In this document: piece after piece, positions 33,576-42,521 of the stretch
Layout of the letters: each line of letters opens with the position of its first letter
Position numbering within the stretch: position 1 is the stretch's first letter
Assembly (NCBI GenBank): GCA_965249215.1
Contig: CBDFLN010000002.1
Span: 310,001 to 374,000 of the forward strand
Length of the DNA stretch: 64,000 nt
Direction of reading: 5' to 3'
DNA from: G963667675 sp965249215
Lineage (GTDB): Bacteria > Chloroflexota > Dehalococcoidia > Lucifugimonadales > UBA3495
Translations under genes and position numbers: made by a program
Notes under the pieces: generated by a model
Seen by the model: the letters and a program-made list of their open reading frames with translations, nothing else
The model's database searches: none
What the model was told of the DNA's origin: nothing

Positions 33576-35324
33576 ATGTACCACCCTGGTGGAACAATCA
33601 AAGAGGTGCTGCGGTGCATCGAAAAAAATGAATACGTACTCCCGGCGATCCAGAGGGAGTTCGTCTGGGGTCCCGACAAAATCTGCGCATTATTCGACAG
33701 CTTGATGCAAGGATATCCGTTTGGAGAGTTTCTGTTCTGGAATATTGATGCGGGACATTCTGCGGAGTACAAGTATTATGGACTTGTCGTTGATTATCAC
33801 CAACGGGACGACCCTCATTGTCCCGAGGCCCATATCATGCCGGGAAGGCCGATCACGGCTGTGCTCGACGGTCAGCAACGTTTGACTGCTTTTAATATTG
33901 GCCTACGCGGTTCAATGGCTGTCAAGCGGCCCTATAAGCGATGGAATAGCCCTGATGCGTTTCCTAGGCGGGTTCTAGCGCTGGATTTACTGGCGTCGAA
34001 TGAACCGGATGAGGAAGGCAATCGCTACATTTTCGAGTTCATTGAGGAAGACAGGATTGGACACAAGAATGAACGGCTGTGGTTCAAAGTTTCGGACATC
34101 CTAACGATGCAATCTGGGCCACCCATGCTCAAGTGGTTGACTGAACACAAGCTTGGCGACACGGAATTGAATCTTGCTTTTGAAAGGCTCGATCGATTGT
34201 ATCAGGCTGTGCACAACGACCAAACGGTCTGCTACTACGAAGAGAAGAACCAAGACATTGAACACGTACTCAACATATTCATTCGGCGCAATAGCGGCGG
34301 AACGGTTCTCTCTTACTCGGACCTCCTGCTCAGCATAGCCACGTCCCAATGGGAAGAACTGGATGCTCGAAAAGAGGTCCACCAATTAGTAGACGACCTG
34401 AATCGCATCGGGCCAGGTCTTGGCCTAACTAAAGACTTCGTATTGAAAGCCGGCCTGATGCTAACAGACATAGCAAGCGTCGGATTTCAAGTCCGGAACT
34501 TCACCCGGGCGAATATGGCAGTCCTAGAAAAGAATTGGTCCCAGATTAGCTCCGCTTTGATCGAGACGGTCCAATTGGTAGCGGCGTTCGGGTTTGATAG
34601 CAACAGCATCCGAGCCAATAGCGCTCTGTTGCCTATCGCGTACTACATCTACCAACTGGGAGCTCCCTCGGATTTTGATGTCCACAGCAGATTTCAAGAG
34701 GACCGTCGAGCAATTCGAGGTTGGCTGATACGCTCCATCTTGAAGGCGTCAGGAATTTGGGGAAGTGGGCTGGACACTTTGCTCACTGCGCTCCGTGACG
34801 TTATTCGCAGCACTAACAACGGCCATTTCCCAGCGGTGGAAATGAGACAAGTCATGCACCTACGAGGGAAGGACTTAGATTTTTCAAAGGAGGAATTCGA
34901 GGACCTTGCCGATATGGCCATCAACGACCGGCGGGTTTTCGCTTTACTGACGCTCGTGTTGCCTTCTATAGACGTACGGACCCATCATTTTCATATCGAC
35001 CACATTTTCCCCAAGAGCCGCTTTACAAAGGCCCAACTTCGCAACGCCGGAGTGGCCGACGAACACCAGGATGCCTATAGCGACCGCGCCAATCGAATAA
35101 GCAATTTGCAACTACTTGAAGGGATTCCAAATGTTGAGAAACGGGCCAAGATGCCGACAGAATGGATGGATGAGCACTTTACAGACGAACAAGCCCGGCA
35201 GCATTACAGCGAATTGTATCTCCTAGGAGAGGTTCCGAAGGAAATAACCAAGTTCATGGACTTTTATGAAGTGCGGAGAGAGCGGTTACAAGAAAAAATT
35301 GGTCAGCTAGTAAATTCCGCTTGA
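33576..35324 (+). CDS. DUF262/DUF1524 (GmrSD-like) HNH nuclease
   Basis: 582 residues. The N-terminal DUF262 has PAIQREFVWGPDKI near 23-36 and the DGQQR motif (VLDGQQRLTAF) near 96-106, linked to NTP hydrolysis. The C-terminal DUF1524 HNH has HHFHIDHIFPKSRF near 470 and NRISNLQLLEG. GmrSD enzymes cut modified phage DNA (type IV restriction). It lies 185 bases after the helicase with its own RBS (AGGAGG), so it may be an independent or added module. Confidence 0.85.
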   Translation: MYHPGGTIKEVLRCIEKNEYVLPAIQREFVWGPDKICALFDSLMQGYPFGEFLFWNIDAGHSAEYKYYGLVVDYHQRDDPHCPEAHIMPGRPITAVLDGQQRLTAFNIGLRGSMAVKRPYKRWNSPDAFPRRVLALDLLASNEPDEEGNRYIFEFIEEDRIGHKNERLWFKVSDILTMQSGPPMLKWLTEHKLGDTELNLAFERLDRLYQAVHNDQTVCYYEEKNQDIEHVLNIFIRRNSGGTVLSYSDLLLSIATSQWEELDARKEVHQLVDDLNRIGPGLGLTKDFVLKAGLMLTDIASVGFQVRNFTRANMAVLEKNWSQISSALIETVQLVAAFGFDSNSIRANSALLPIAYYIYQLGAPSDFDVHSRFQEDRRAIRGWLIRSILKASGIWGSGLDTLLTALRDVIRSTNNGHFPAVEMRQVMHLRGKDLDFSKEEFEDLADMAINDRRVFALLTLVLPSIDVRTHHFHIDHIFPKSRFTKAQLRNAGVADEHQDAYSDRANRISNLQLLEGIPNVEKRAKMPTEWMDEHFTDEQARQHYSELYLLGEVPKEITKFMDFYEVRRERLQEKIGQLVNSA

Positions 35325-35344
35325 TGGAGAAGTGTGTAGGCCGT

Positions 35345-35393
35345 TGACCTTACCCCCGAAAACAGTAGCAGTGGCAAAGAGAGTCCTCCGGGT
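35345..35393. repeat. solo end of the IS3-family element
   Basis: These 49 bases match the left end of the IS3 element at 22488-22536 with a single mismatch (TGACCTTACC for TGACCGTACC), but no transposase follows. The remnant marks an old insertion or a deletion between IS copies and lies directly behind the DUF262 gene. Confidence 0.8.
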
Positions 35394-35500
35394 CAACTAC
35401 CCGCAACACTCTCACTCAGGCTCGTACAGAAAATGGGGCAAGATCATTTCACATTACACAGACTTGCCAAGCTATCGTCCGTTCCCGTACTCTCTACTGA

Positions 35501-35842
35501 ATGACTGACCCATCTAGAGATGCCCAAGCCCCGACCGTCGTAACTGTCTATCCAATGACAGGTCGGCAACTCTTCTTCAGGGTTCCTCACGTCGTCTGCG
35601 AGGAGTGCGACCTCACCGTTCGACTCGTCCAGCGCGTTGCTTCTGACCTCCCCCATGTCGAAATTCGCATCAAGCCCTGGTTCAACCATCTCTTCGACGC
35701 CCTGCGCCGTGGAGGTTGGCACCCGCCCATCGTGACGATCAACGGAAGGGTCAGCACCCAGGGTGTCATCCCCGATGAAGACAGGCTCCGCCGCGCCCTC
35801 AGTCACAATGCCCCCACCGCCGTCGCCAGCGCCGATACCTAA
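35501..35842 (+). CDS. thioredoxin/glutaredoxin-like small protein
   Basis: 113 residues from ATG 35501. CEEC near residue 35 begins a helix, and PPIVTINGRVSTQGVIPDEDRL follows in the place of the cis-proline loop of glutaredoxin-like folds. Assignment rests on this pattern only. It is an isolated gene between the IS remnant and a structured non-coding stretch. Confidence 0.5.
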   Translation: MTDPSRDAQAPTVVTVYPMTGRQLFFRVPHVVCEECDLTVRLVQRVASDLPHVEIRIKPWFNHLFDALRRGGWHPPIVTINGRVSTQGVIPDEDRLRRALSHNAPTAVASADT

Positions 35843-35930
35843 CCATCTTGCCTCCGCCACCCCCTTCGGAGGCTCACGCAAAGGAATACGGAAAGATGGC
35901 CGCCAATTGCGGGGTAGGCCCGAGGCAAAG

Positions 35931-36015
35931 CCCTATCCCGTTGGCCCCGCATCAGCCAACGCTGGGGAGATAGGGTATTCCGCTGAGGATTGGGCCACCC
36001 CTGGCAAGGCAGGGG
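35931..36015. other. cluster of hairpins in a gene-free stretch
   Basis: Between 35843 and 36272 no gene is supported. CCCTATC (35931-35937) pairs with GATAGGG (35969-35975) around an inner stem CGTTGGC / GCCAACG. A second hairpin CCCCTG-GCAAGG-CAGGGG follows at 35998-36015, and a weaker one near 36035. A structured RNA or attachment-type site is possible; either strand could be transcribed. Confidence 0.45.
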
Positions 36016-36330
36016 CCTTAAATCGCCTCTCCGGGCCTGGTGTTTCAGCCGAAACCGGGATTTCACGCCTGACCACGCCTGAGACGCTTGAATCACGTCG
36101 CGGCAGCAGGGCCGCAAAATGGTAAACTAAAGGGGTTGGATGGAGATGGGAGGCGGTAAAGCTAAGTTTCGCTCCCGCGCCACGCTAAGGCTATGCCGGG
36201 CGGAACCGGGTATCGACCCGGCACCCGTTCTCGTTCCCGCGAGCTTGCCCTTCTCACAAGACAACCCCGCCGTCAACGGTTCGTCCAATCCCGGACCAAG
36301 TAACCAACTCTCGCCGCCGTTATCACCACC

Positions 36331-36712
36331 GGTTCCGTTTGCTTCTAGCGTATGCCCTATGTGAAAGAGGAACTATGACAACTAATGACTCTGGCAAGCT
36401 GAATATGGGAGGGGTAAGTGCTATTAAGGAAATTACTGCACTCCCACCCAACGAGTGGACGCCGAGGCAGAGGGACCGTCTAGCCGCCTGCCTAACGGCG
36501 CTTGCCCACCAACCTAGCAGGTGGCACTCGTATCAAGATTGGGGGCCTGGCGGTCCTGTCAAGTTTCTAGGGCAGCGGGGCATAGAGTTTTCACCCGTCC
36601 CTAATCCTCGGCCATTGAGCCGGTCTTACTATAATGGCTGCGGCTGCAAAGAATCGCACTGGCGGTTGATCGGCACAGTCTAAATTGCGATACGCTAGAA
36701 GCAAACGAAACC
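36331..36712. mobile_element. inverted-repeat single-gene cassette 2
   Basis: Ends 36331-36353 and 36690-36712 are 23-bp inverted repeats with one mismatch, starting GGTTCCGTTTGCTTCTAGCG. They are flanked by the perfect 8-bp duplication TCACCACC (36323-36330 and 36713-36720). The 382-bp element carries one 102-codon gene and no transposase. Ends match cassette 1 through the first 12-15 bases. Removing it with one duplication copy restores the interrupted minus-strand gene. Confidence 0.85.
36375..36683 (+). CDS. cassette-2 cargo protein
   Basis: 102 residues from ATG 36375 behind AGAGGAACT. No family is recognised. It has a polar N-terminal half (LPPNEWTPRQRDRLAACLTAL) and a C-terminal YYNGCGCKESHW with two cysteines. 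It is not detectably related to the cassette-1 protein, so the cassettes carry different cargo. Confidence 0.6.
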   Translation: MTTNDSGKLNMGGVSAIKEITALPPNEWTPRQRDRLAACLTALAHQPSRWHSYQDWGPGGPVKFLGQRGIEFSPVPNPRPLSRSYYNGCGCKESHWRLIGTV

Positions 36713-36840
36713 TCACCACCACAAGCTCCAGGGACAGTTGAGCCAAGTAAGCCAGGGCCATGAAGATCAACAGGGCTTCGGAGACGAGAATTCCTACCCC
36801 GGTTATCACCGCCAAGACATTCCGCAGCAGGCCCATTTCG

Positions 36841-37029
36841 TCACACTTTCCCGCCGCCGTAAACGAGCTTCCACATTCGCAGGGCAAACCGGGTAATATC
36901 CTCTACGCCGTCAGCGTCCGCCTCGCAACTGCATTGGGTGCACCTGCACAGGGACGCCAAGCAGTCAACGGAATCTCCGCAGCGGCAACGGTCGCAATGG
37001 GTTATGACGTCTTCGGTGTTGGTGGTCAT
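36841..37029 (-). CDS. small cysteine-rich protein
   Basis: 62 residues from ATG 37029 behind AAGGAGTGG, 16 bases after the integrase stop, so in its operon. It contains CDRCRCGDSVDCLASLCRCT and CSCE, likely binding one or two metals. No family recognised. Confidence 0.55.
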   Translation of the reverse strand: MTTNTEDVITHCDRCRCGDSVDCLASLCRCTQCSCEADADGVEDITRFALRMWKLVYGGGKV

Positions 37030-37045
37030 TTCTCTACTCCACTCC

Positions 37046-38233
37046 TTATCCGTTCAGACCCAAATAGTCCGCCCACTCCTCCATCAAGGTCCTGCGCTTC
37101 TCGAAATAGTCTGTGCGCCGGTAGGCAAGCTCCGTTGCCGAACCTTCGACGTGGGCTAAGGCGTGTTCGGCTATCTCCCTCGGAACGTCGGAACATTCAG
37201 CGGCCCAATCCCGGAAGCTGCTGCGAAAGCCATGCGGAACGCAGCCGATTCCCCTTCTCTTGAGCAACCTGCTAAGGGTTTCAGTTGAGATAGGCTTGCC
37301 AGATTTTGAAGAAGGGAACACCAGCCCGCTATCATCGCTCCACTGTCGCGCCTTCTCCAACACTCCCAACGCCGCCTGGGTTAATGGAATCCGATGCTCA
37401 CGACGGTTTTTTTTCATTCTGGCCGCAGGGATCGTCCAGGTTGCCGCTTCGAGGTCCATTTCGTCCCACCGCGCCCCTCTCGCCTCTCCCGACCGGGTTA
37501 CGGTCAGGGCTAGAAACTCCAAACATAGCTTTGTGGTAGGCCAAGCATCAGTACCCCGGATTACCACGATGGCTGCGCCTACCTCAGCGAATGGAAGGGC
37601 CTTCCGATGCTCGGTTCGTTGAGTTTGCCGAGGCAAGGCCTTGACTATCGCTTTTGACGCTGGGTTGTCTGTCCTATGCCCTTGGGCAATGGCCCATTCC
37701 ATAATCACGCCCATGCGTTCTCGGAGTTTTCGGCCAGTTGCAGCTTTCTTAGTCCATAGCGGCTCAACCACGGCTAAGACATCAGCCGTAGTAATGTCCG
37801 CTATTGGTTTTGCACCAAGGGACGGGAGTGCGTAACCAAGTACCGTTCGCCAATCCCGCTCCGTCTTCTTGTCCCCCCAACCTTTCGAGCGAGACTCAAT
37901 GGCATCATCAACCGCCTGGGCGAAAGTCAACTGGTGGACGACCGACTTACGAGGGTCCACGCCTTCGAGTACAGACCGGGCGTTAACCCTGGCCCGTTCT
38001 CGCGCCGTGGCCAAGGATATTAGGTCAACAGGCCCTAAGCCAACATTAGTAGCTTTCCCGTCGATCCTCAACTCCTGTGCCCAATTGCGCCCAATTCTCC
38101 CGTTGGCCGTGCGCCATACCCGGAGATACAGGCCGTAGGAACCCCGACCGTCACCGTAGCGGCCTGGGGTGGATATGGTGCGGACAAAAGCAGCAGTAAG
38201 AATTTTCAACCGATTTGTTTCCCTATCTCGCAC
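37046..38233 (-). CDS. int: P4-type tyrosine recombinase (integrase)
   Basis: 395 residues from GTG 38233 behind AAGGAG. The N-terminal DUF4102-like domain (DGRGSYGLYLRV, then ELRIDGKATNVGLGPVDLISLATARE) is followed by a catalytic domain with R247 (TRSGEARGARW), H334-x-x-R337 (HGFRSSFRDWA), a distal His near 357-361 and Y376 (RRTDYFEKRR). It integrates and excises the element. It is driven by a good sigma-70 promoter just upstream. Confidence 0.95.
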   Translation of the reverse strand: MRDRETNRLKILTAAFVRTISTPGRYGDGRGSYGLYLRVWRTANGRIGRNWAQELRIDGKATNVGLGPVDLISLATARERARVNARSVLEGVDPRKSVVHQLTFAQAVDDAIESRSKGWGDKKTERDWRTVLGYALPSLGAKPIADITTADVLAVVEPLWTKKAATGRKLRERMGVIMEWAIAQGHRTDNPASKAIVKALPRQTQRTEHRKALPFAEVGAAIVVIRGTDAWPTTKLCLEFLALTVTRSGEARGARWDEMDLEAATWTIPAARMKKNRREHRIPLTQAALGVLEKARQWSDDSGLVFPSSKSGKPISTETLSRLLKRRGIGCVPHGFRSSFRDWAAECSDVPREIAEHALAHVEGSATELAYRRTDYFEKRRTLMEEWADYLGLNG

Positions 38234-38265
38234 CTATGCTGACTCCTTGTATGGGTATATCAGTG

Positions 38266-38295
38266 ATAATATATGATACTCTATTAACTTGTCAA
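38266..38295 (-). promoter_or_regulatory. sigma-70 promoter for the integrase
   Basis: On the minus strand, TTGACA (38295-38290) is followed after 18 bases by TATTAT (38271-38266), 33 bases before the GTG start. If the 10-bp repeat at 38248 is the att core, this promoter lies in flanking chromosomal DNA. Confidence 0.65.
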
Positions 38296-38428
38296 GACAC
38301 TAAAAAATGAGCCCCATTGGGCCGGTGGACAGGCGGAGTTAGCTTCACGTTAAGCTGAATAGGCTGTGATGTGAGACGCTATTCCACTGATAAGAAACCT
38401 GTTGACACGTCCTATCTGAACAAAGTGT

Positions 38429-41263
38429 TCAACTGTCAGCTCCAACGCCGGCGCCAACCCACTGGGCCGCCAGGGCCCCCACTGTAGACAGATTACACGG
38501 TTTCATCGTACACGGCGGTATAGACTTCAGGAACGACTGCCCATACGACCGCCCCGTGATTCTTTGGTCCAATACCACGATGGTCCCCTTGTCCTCTTTG
38601 TTGCGAATCAGCCGGCCGATGCCCTGCCGGAAGCGCAACACGGCCTGGGGAATCGAATACTGCTTGAACGGGTCCTCGTACTGGTCCGACCTGGCCTTGA
38701 CCACCGGGTCGGTGGGCACCTGAAAGGGAAGCCGGGTTAGCACCAGCGCCTGCAGGACTCCGTTGGGCAGGTCCACTCCCTCCCAGAAGCTCGCCGTGCC
38801 AAGGAGGACGCTGCGAGGATCGTGGGTGAACCGGGCGATGAGCTGCTGCGGCGGGCCGTCGATGCTCTGGGCCAGCACCTGGATTCCCTCCGCCTGCAGC
38901 GGCGCTCGAATCCGGTTGGCCACGGCCCGCAACGACGAGTACGAGGTGAACAACGCCATCGTCCTGCCGCCCAGTGATGTTCCCAGGTCAACCAGCACCC
39001 GGGCCAGGGCGTTCGCATAGCCGTCGGTTGTGGGCGTCGGCATGTCGCTGGGCATCAGCAACTGGGCCGCCTTCTGGTAGTCAAACGGAGATCCCACCAA
39101 CAACTCGTCGCTGTCCTCGGGCAGTCCCGTCCTCCGCTTGAAGTAGGCGAAGTTCCCCTCGGTGCTGAGGGTTGCGCTGGTCATCACCACGCTCTCTTTC
39201 CGGTCATACAGCCCTTCGGCCAGCATGGGGCCAACGTCCAGCGGCGCGGCGTGAAACGAAGCGTCGCCGTTGGAGGTCTCCCGCGCTGCCCAGATTATCG
39301 TCTCGTCGTCGGGCGAGCCTACAATGGACCCCAGTTGGCGCCGCAACTCGTCAAGGCTGTCCAGGATGTTTCCCGCCTCCATCGCCAACGCAGGTTGGTC
39401 GCCGGCGGCCGGCAACGTTGTTGATTCCAGGAACCGCTGCAGCCGCGATAGCACCTGCGACGCCTGCAGCATCCGCACTTCCAGGTTTTCCCAGGCCAGT
39501 GCGATCCCCTGCCAGGTCTGCCTGTTCCTGACCTGGTGGTCTACCAGCACCTGGACCGGGCCGTCGGATGATTCAACCCGCTGGGCCTCCAGGAATCCCT
39601 CTCCCGATGCCCAGAGACGTGCCCACAGTTCCCTCAGCGTCGCGGCCCCGGTCTCGGCATCCGACACCGCCCGTTCGCCTTCCCGCCTGACCGCCGACGT
39701 CAAACCTTCGGCTCCCAACGCCATGCGCACTTGCATAGCCAGCCGCCCCTGCAGCTCCAGGGCCTCCTCCAGCCGGTCCCTCGTGACGCTGAACCCCAAT
39801 TGCCGCGTCGCTTCGTCTTCCAGGTGGTGGGCCTCATCGACTATCAGGTAGCGGTAGTCGGGAATCAGGCCCCCGCCCCGGACCAGGTCGGACAGCAGCA
39901 AGGCGTGGTTCACCACCACGATGTGGGCCTGGTCCGCCCGCTCCCGAGCGCTGCGCAGGAAGCAGGGACCGCCGTCGCGCAATCCGGGGCACCACGCCTT
40001 CTCGCCGGCAGAGACCCGGGACCACACGAAGGCGTCCCGCCCCGACAGATTGATCTCCCCGCGGTCTCCGGTGACCGTGTCCTGCAGCCACACCGCCGTC
40101 TTGCTAAGAACGCGGGCATCCTCCACCGTCGGGTTCTCGCTCCTCGCCAGGTAGTTCCACCGGTGCAGGCACAGGTAGTTGTTCCTTCCCTTGAGCAGCG
40201 CCGCCTTTACCGCGCCCTCCTCCACCAGCCCGGCCTCTTCCAACACCTTTAGCAAGGCCGGTATGTCCTTTCGCATCAACTGTTCCTGCAGATTAATGGT
40301 GTTGGTCGAAACCACCACCCTCTGTCCGTGGGCCACCGCGAACAGCACCGCCGGGAGCAGGTAGGCTATCGACTTGCCCACGCCGGTGCCCCCTTCCACC
40401 GCCAGGTGCCGGCTGCGGAAGATCGCCCGGGTGACCCCCGACAACATTTCTTCTTGCTCCGGCCGGAGTTCGAACCCCGAGAAGCTGCTGGAGAAGGGGC
40501 CCTGCGCCCCCAGCAGATTGATAATCTTGTCCTCGCCAAGGTCTGCCTTGGAGCTGTCGGCCCGCCGCTTCTCCGGCCGGCCCAGCCTGGCCGCGAGGGC
40601 CTCGGTGTCCAGGCCGGTCAAACCTGCGGCCGCCGGCCCCTGGGGCAAACTGTGCTGTATGCCCGACAGCAGCGGGCTTATGGACCACCGGCTCCGCATC
40701 GAAAGGTGCGTCAGATGGGCCAGCAGGCCGGGGTCCAACTGCTCCGCCCGGCGCAGCAATTTGACGAAGACCTGGTGCGTCGCGCTGGCGTCGGCCAACG
40801 CCCGGTGGTGGTTGCGGAGGTCCACCTTGAAGTAGTCCGACAAGTAGGCCAGTGAGTATTGCTGCACGTGGGGCAGTAGCGCGGACGCCAGGTCCCACGT
40901 GTCATAAGCCGGGTTCTGCAGTTGCAACCCGTGGGAGGAGAGAAAACCCAGGTCGAACTTTACGTTGTGGCCTATGACCGGATGGTGTTCCACGAAATCG
41001 GCCAATTCGCCGGCGATGGAACTGAAGAAGGGCGCCCTGCTCACCTGGCTGGGTTTGATGCCGGTCAGCCGTTGGATGAACTCCGGAATGTTGCGACCGG
41101 GGTTGATCAGCGTCTGGAAGGTGTCCATTACCTGGTCGCCCTGGAACTTGACCGCGCCCACTTCGATGATGGTGTCCCGGCCCTGGTCCAGACCCGTGGT
41201 TTCCAGGTCAATGGACACGTGGACCGATTCAAATGGAGAGGTTGCGGAGATACCCAAAGTCAT
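38429..41263 (-). CDS. dinG: DinG-family helicase with N-terminal DnaQ-like exonuclease
   Basis: 944 residues. A DEDDh exonuclease domain (DLETTG at 19-24, later HNVKFDLGFL) is fused to an XPD/DinG helicase: GGTGVGKSIAYLLPA near 290, Fe-S cysteines around YLCLHRWNY, WCPGLRDGGPCF and following, VNHALLL, DEAHH, and TSATLS later. The 5'-3' helicase plus exonuclease layout is the one found in B. subtilis-type DinG. It is chromosomal and flanks the integrated element on the right. Confidence 0.93.
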   Translation of the reverse strand: MTLGISATSPFESVHVSIDLETTGLDQGRDTIIEVGAVKFQGDQVMDTFQTLINPGRNIPEFIQRLTGIKPSQVSRAPFFSSIAGELADFVEHHPVIGHNVKFDLGFLSSHGLQLQNPAYDTWDLASALLPHVQQYSLAYLSDYFKVDLRNHHRALADASATHQVFVKLLRRAEQLDPGLLAHLTHLSMRSRWSISPLLSGIQHSLPQGPAAAGLTGLDTEALAARLGRPEKRRADSSKADLGEDKIINLLGAQGPFSSSFSGFELRPEQEEMLSGVTRAIFRSRHLAVEGGTGVGKSIAYLLPAVLFAVAHGQRVVVSTNTINLQEQLMRKDIPALLKVLEEAGLVEEGAVKAALLKGRNNYLCLHRWNYLARSENPTVEDARVLSKTAVWLQDTVTGDRGEINLSGRDAFVWSRVSAGEKAWCPGLRDGGPCFLRSARERADQAHIVVVNHALLLSDLVRGGGLIPDYRYLIVDEAHHLEDEATRQLGFSVTRDRLEEALELQGRLAMQVRMALGAEGLTSAVRREGERAVSDAETGAATLRELWARLWASGEGFLEAQRVESSDGPVQVLVDHQVRNRQTWQGIALAWENLEVRMLQASQVLSRLQRFLESTTLPAAGDQPALAMEAGNILDSLDELRRQLGSIVGSPDDETIIWAARETSNGDASFHAAPLDVGPMLAEGLYDRKESVVMTSATLSTEGNFAYFKRRTGLPEDSDELLVGSPFDYQKAAQLLMPSDMPTPTTDGYANALARVLVDLGTSLGGRTMALFTSYSSLRAVANRIRAPLQAEGIQVLAQSIDGPPQQLIARFTHDPRSVLLGTASFWEGVDLPNGVLQALVLTRLPFQVPTDPVVKARSDQYEDPFKQYSIPQAVLRFRQGIGRLIRNKEDKGTIVVLDQRITGRSYGQSFLKSIPPCTMKPCNLSTVGALAAQWVGAGVGADS

Positions 41264-41474
41264 CGCAGTTCAACCACCTGGGAATACTGAAGGCTCTTTC
41301 CCATTCATGGATGGGGTAAGGGCCCAATAGGCTTGCCGCAAAGACATTTCCAGGCTGCTCCCCTCATCCGCACTCGCCCCGGCCCGTCCGTCCTGGCAGG
41401 GGTTGCCGGCTTCTATGACGCCGCCCCCCTGCTGGTCCTTTCTCCACGGCCGGGACTTACACTTATGGGCCTGG

Positions 41475-42170
41475 TCAGACCGCGTAGGGCCGGACCGACC
41501 CGGAGCGCAGCCCCACCGCGGGGTGGTACTTTCCGCTGTGGACTGCGGTCAGGAACTCTTCCTCGTTGTTGATTTCGTCATCGAAGGCGGTCACGAATCT
41601 ACCCAATCCGTGGGCCGAGTGGGCGTCGCTGCCGCCGGTCGCGGGCATTCCCAGCATCGAGGCTACGCGCATGGCGAATTCGTTTTCCCGGTCCTGGGTA
41701 CCGCCGTTGGCCGCCTCTACCGCATGGGCCAGCTTGAATACCGGGTGGTCCAAGGCGTCCTCGGGCTTCTCCGGCAGAGGGTCGTCTACCGATTGGTAAA
41801 TGAGGGCGTTGTGCCTGCGGTTTTGGGTCAGCACGGCCCGGAAAGGGTGGGCAGTTATTATGAAGCCGCCTACCTCGTCGGCGGCCTTCCGCAACTGCGC
41901 GGCTTTGTGAAAGCCCGATTGGAAGCGGTCCAAGCCAAAGGCCAGCATGTGGCCCATGTCCGTCTCCACCTCCATTGCCCTCACCAGCACCATGTTGTGG
42001 AGGCTGGCAAAGCGCTGGAACTCGTGGCGGTCCCACGGGCCGCTGTGCTCCGTGATGCATAAACCCCGCAGCCCCAGCCGCTCCGCTTCCAGAATCAGGT
42101 CGTCGGGCTTAAGGCTGCTGTCGCTGCTCCCCTTGGTAGTGTGGATGTGGAGGTCGAACAGTTTGGCCAT
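41475..42170 (-). CDS. PHP-domain phosphoesterase
   Basis: 231 residues. DLHIHTTKGSSDS at 6-18 supplies the first metal-binding histidines, ITEHSG near 39, EVETD near 67, ITAHPFR near 104 and GGSDAHS near 178. This set is characteristic of PHP domains (metal-dependent phosphoesterase family, including YciV/TrpH-type). The substrate is not known. Confidence 0.88.
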   Translation of the reverse strand: MAKLFDLHIHTTKGSSDSSLKPDDLILEAERLGLRGLCITEHSGPWDRHEFQRFASLHNMVLVRAMEVETDMGHMLAFGLDRFQSGFHKAAQLRKAADEVGGFIITAHPFRAVLTQNRRHNALIYQSVDDPLPEKPEDALDHPVFKLAHAVEAANGGTQDRENEFAMRVASMLGMPATGGSDAHSAHGLGRFVTAFDDEINNEEEFLTAVHSGKYHPAVGLRSGSVRPYAV

Positions 42171-42521
42171 ATATTGCCGGTCGGGCGTCGCCGCCTGGGG
42201 CTGACGCTCCGGTAAGTCTATCCGGGATACCTGAACCCGTCAATGCGCCGAAATTTCAAATTCCGTACCATTCCGTACCATTCTGTCCCATTTTGACTGG
42301 CCTGCGAGTGGCCGGTTGGGGCTGGGCATTCCTCTCCCGGCGTCACCGAAATGTGACAAGTCTGTGACAGGCGCCCTGGCATAGGTCATCACATCTTAGT
42401 TTGGGAGTGGACTGCGGGACTGTCAAGGACGGTTTGTCAGTTGGGCGCCACGGTGATTGTTGCGGCTAGTAGTTTGCCGTATCAGGTCGGACAGGAGTGG
42501 AGCAGTGGTTGCCGGGTCAGT

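Larger units (their letters stand above)
36273..36836 (-). pseudogene. small membrane-protein gene split by cassette 2
   Basis: ATG 36836 opens MGLLRNVLAVITGVG and two hydrophobic helices up to LSLELVVV at the cassette edge. If the cassette and one TCACCACC copy are removed, the frame continues ITAARVGYLVRDWTNR to TGA at 36273, giving a 57-residue membrane protein. It starts 4 bases after the upstream cysteine-rich gene's stop. As it stands, the 5' part would read into the cassette. Confidence 0.65.
10059..38257. mobile_element. integrated element with P4-type integrase (approximate bounds)
   Basis: Genes from alpA to the integrase are accessory and lie between the chromosomal DNA glycosylase (left) and dinG (right). 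A 10-bp direct repeat, TGTATGGGTA, occurs at 10059-10068 and 38248-38257, beside the glycosylase start and the integrase start. It is the only candidate att core seen and is short, so the limits are tentative. Contents: AlpA, VirE_N-like primase, Zot-like ATPase, small zinc proteins, a defence-type operon and several nested mobile elements. Confidence 0.6.

Noticed and set aside
36331..36712. Integron attC-type cassette
   Set aside because: Ends lack GTTRRRY / RYYYAAC core sites, and the 8-bp target duplication indicates transposition rather than integron capture.
38421..38431. Third copy of TGAACACTTTG at the dinG stop
   Set aside because: An 11-base match in 64 kb can arise by chance, and it forms part of a local TGAAC/GTTCA hairpin after dinG.
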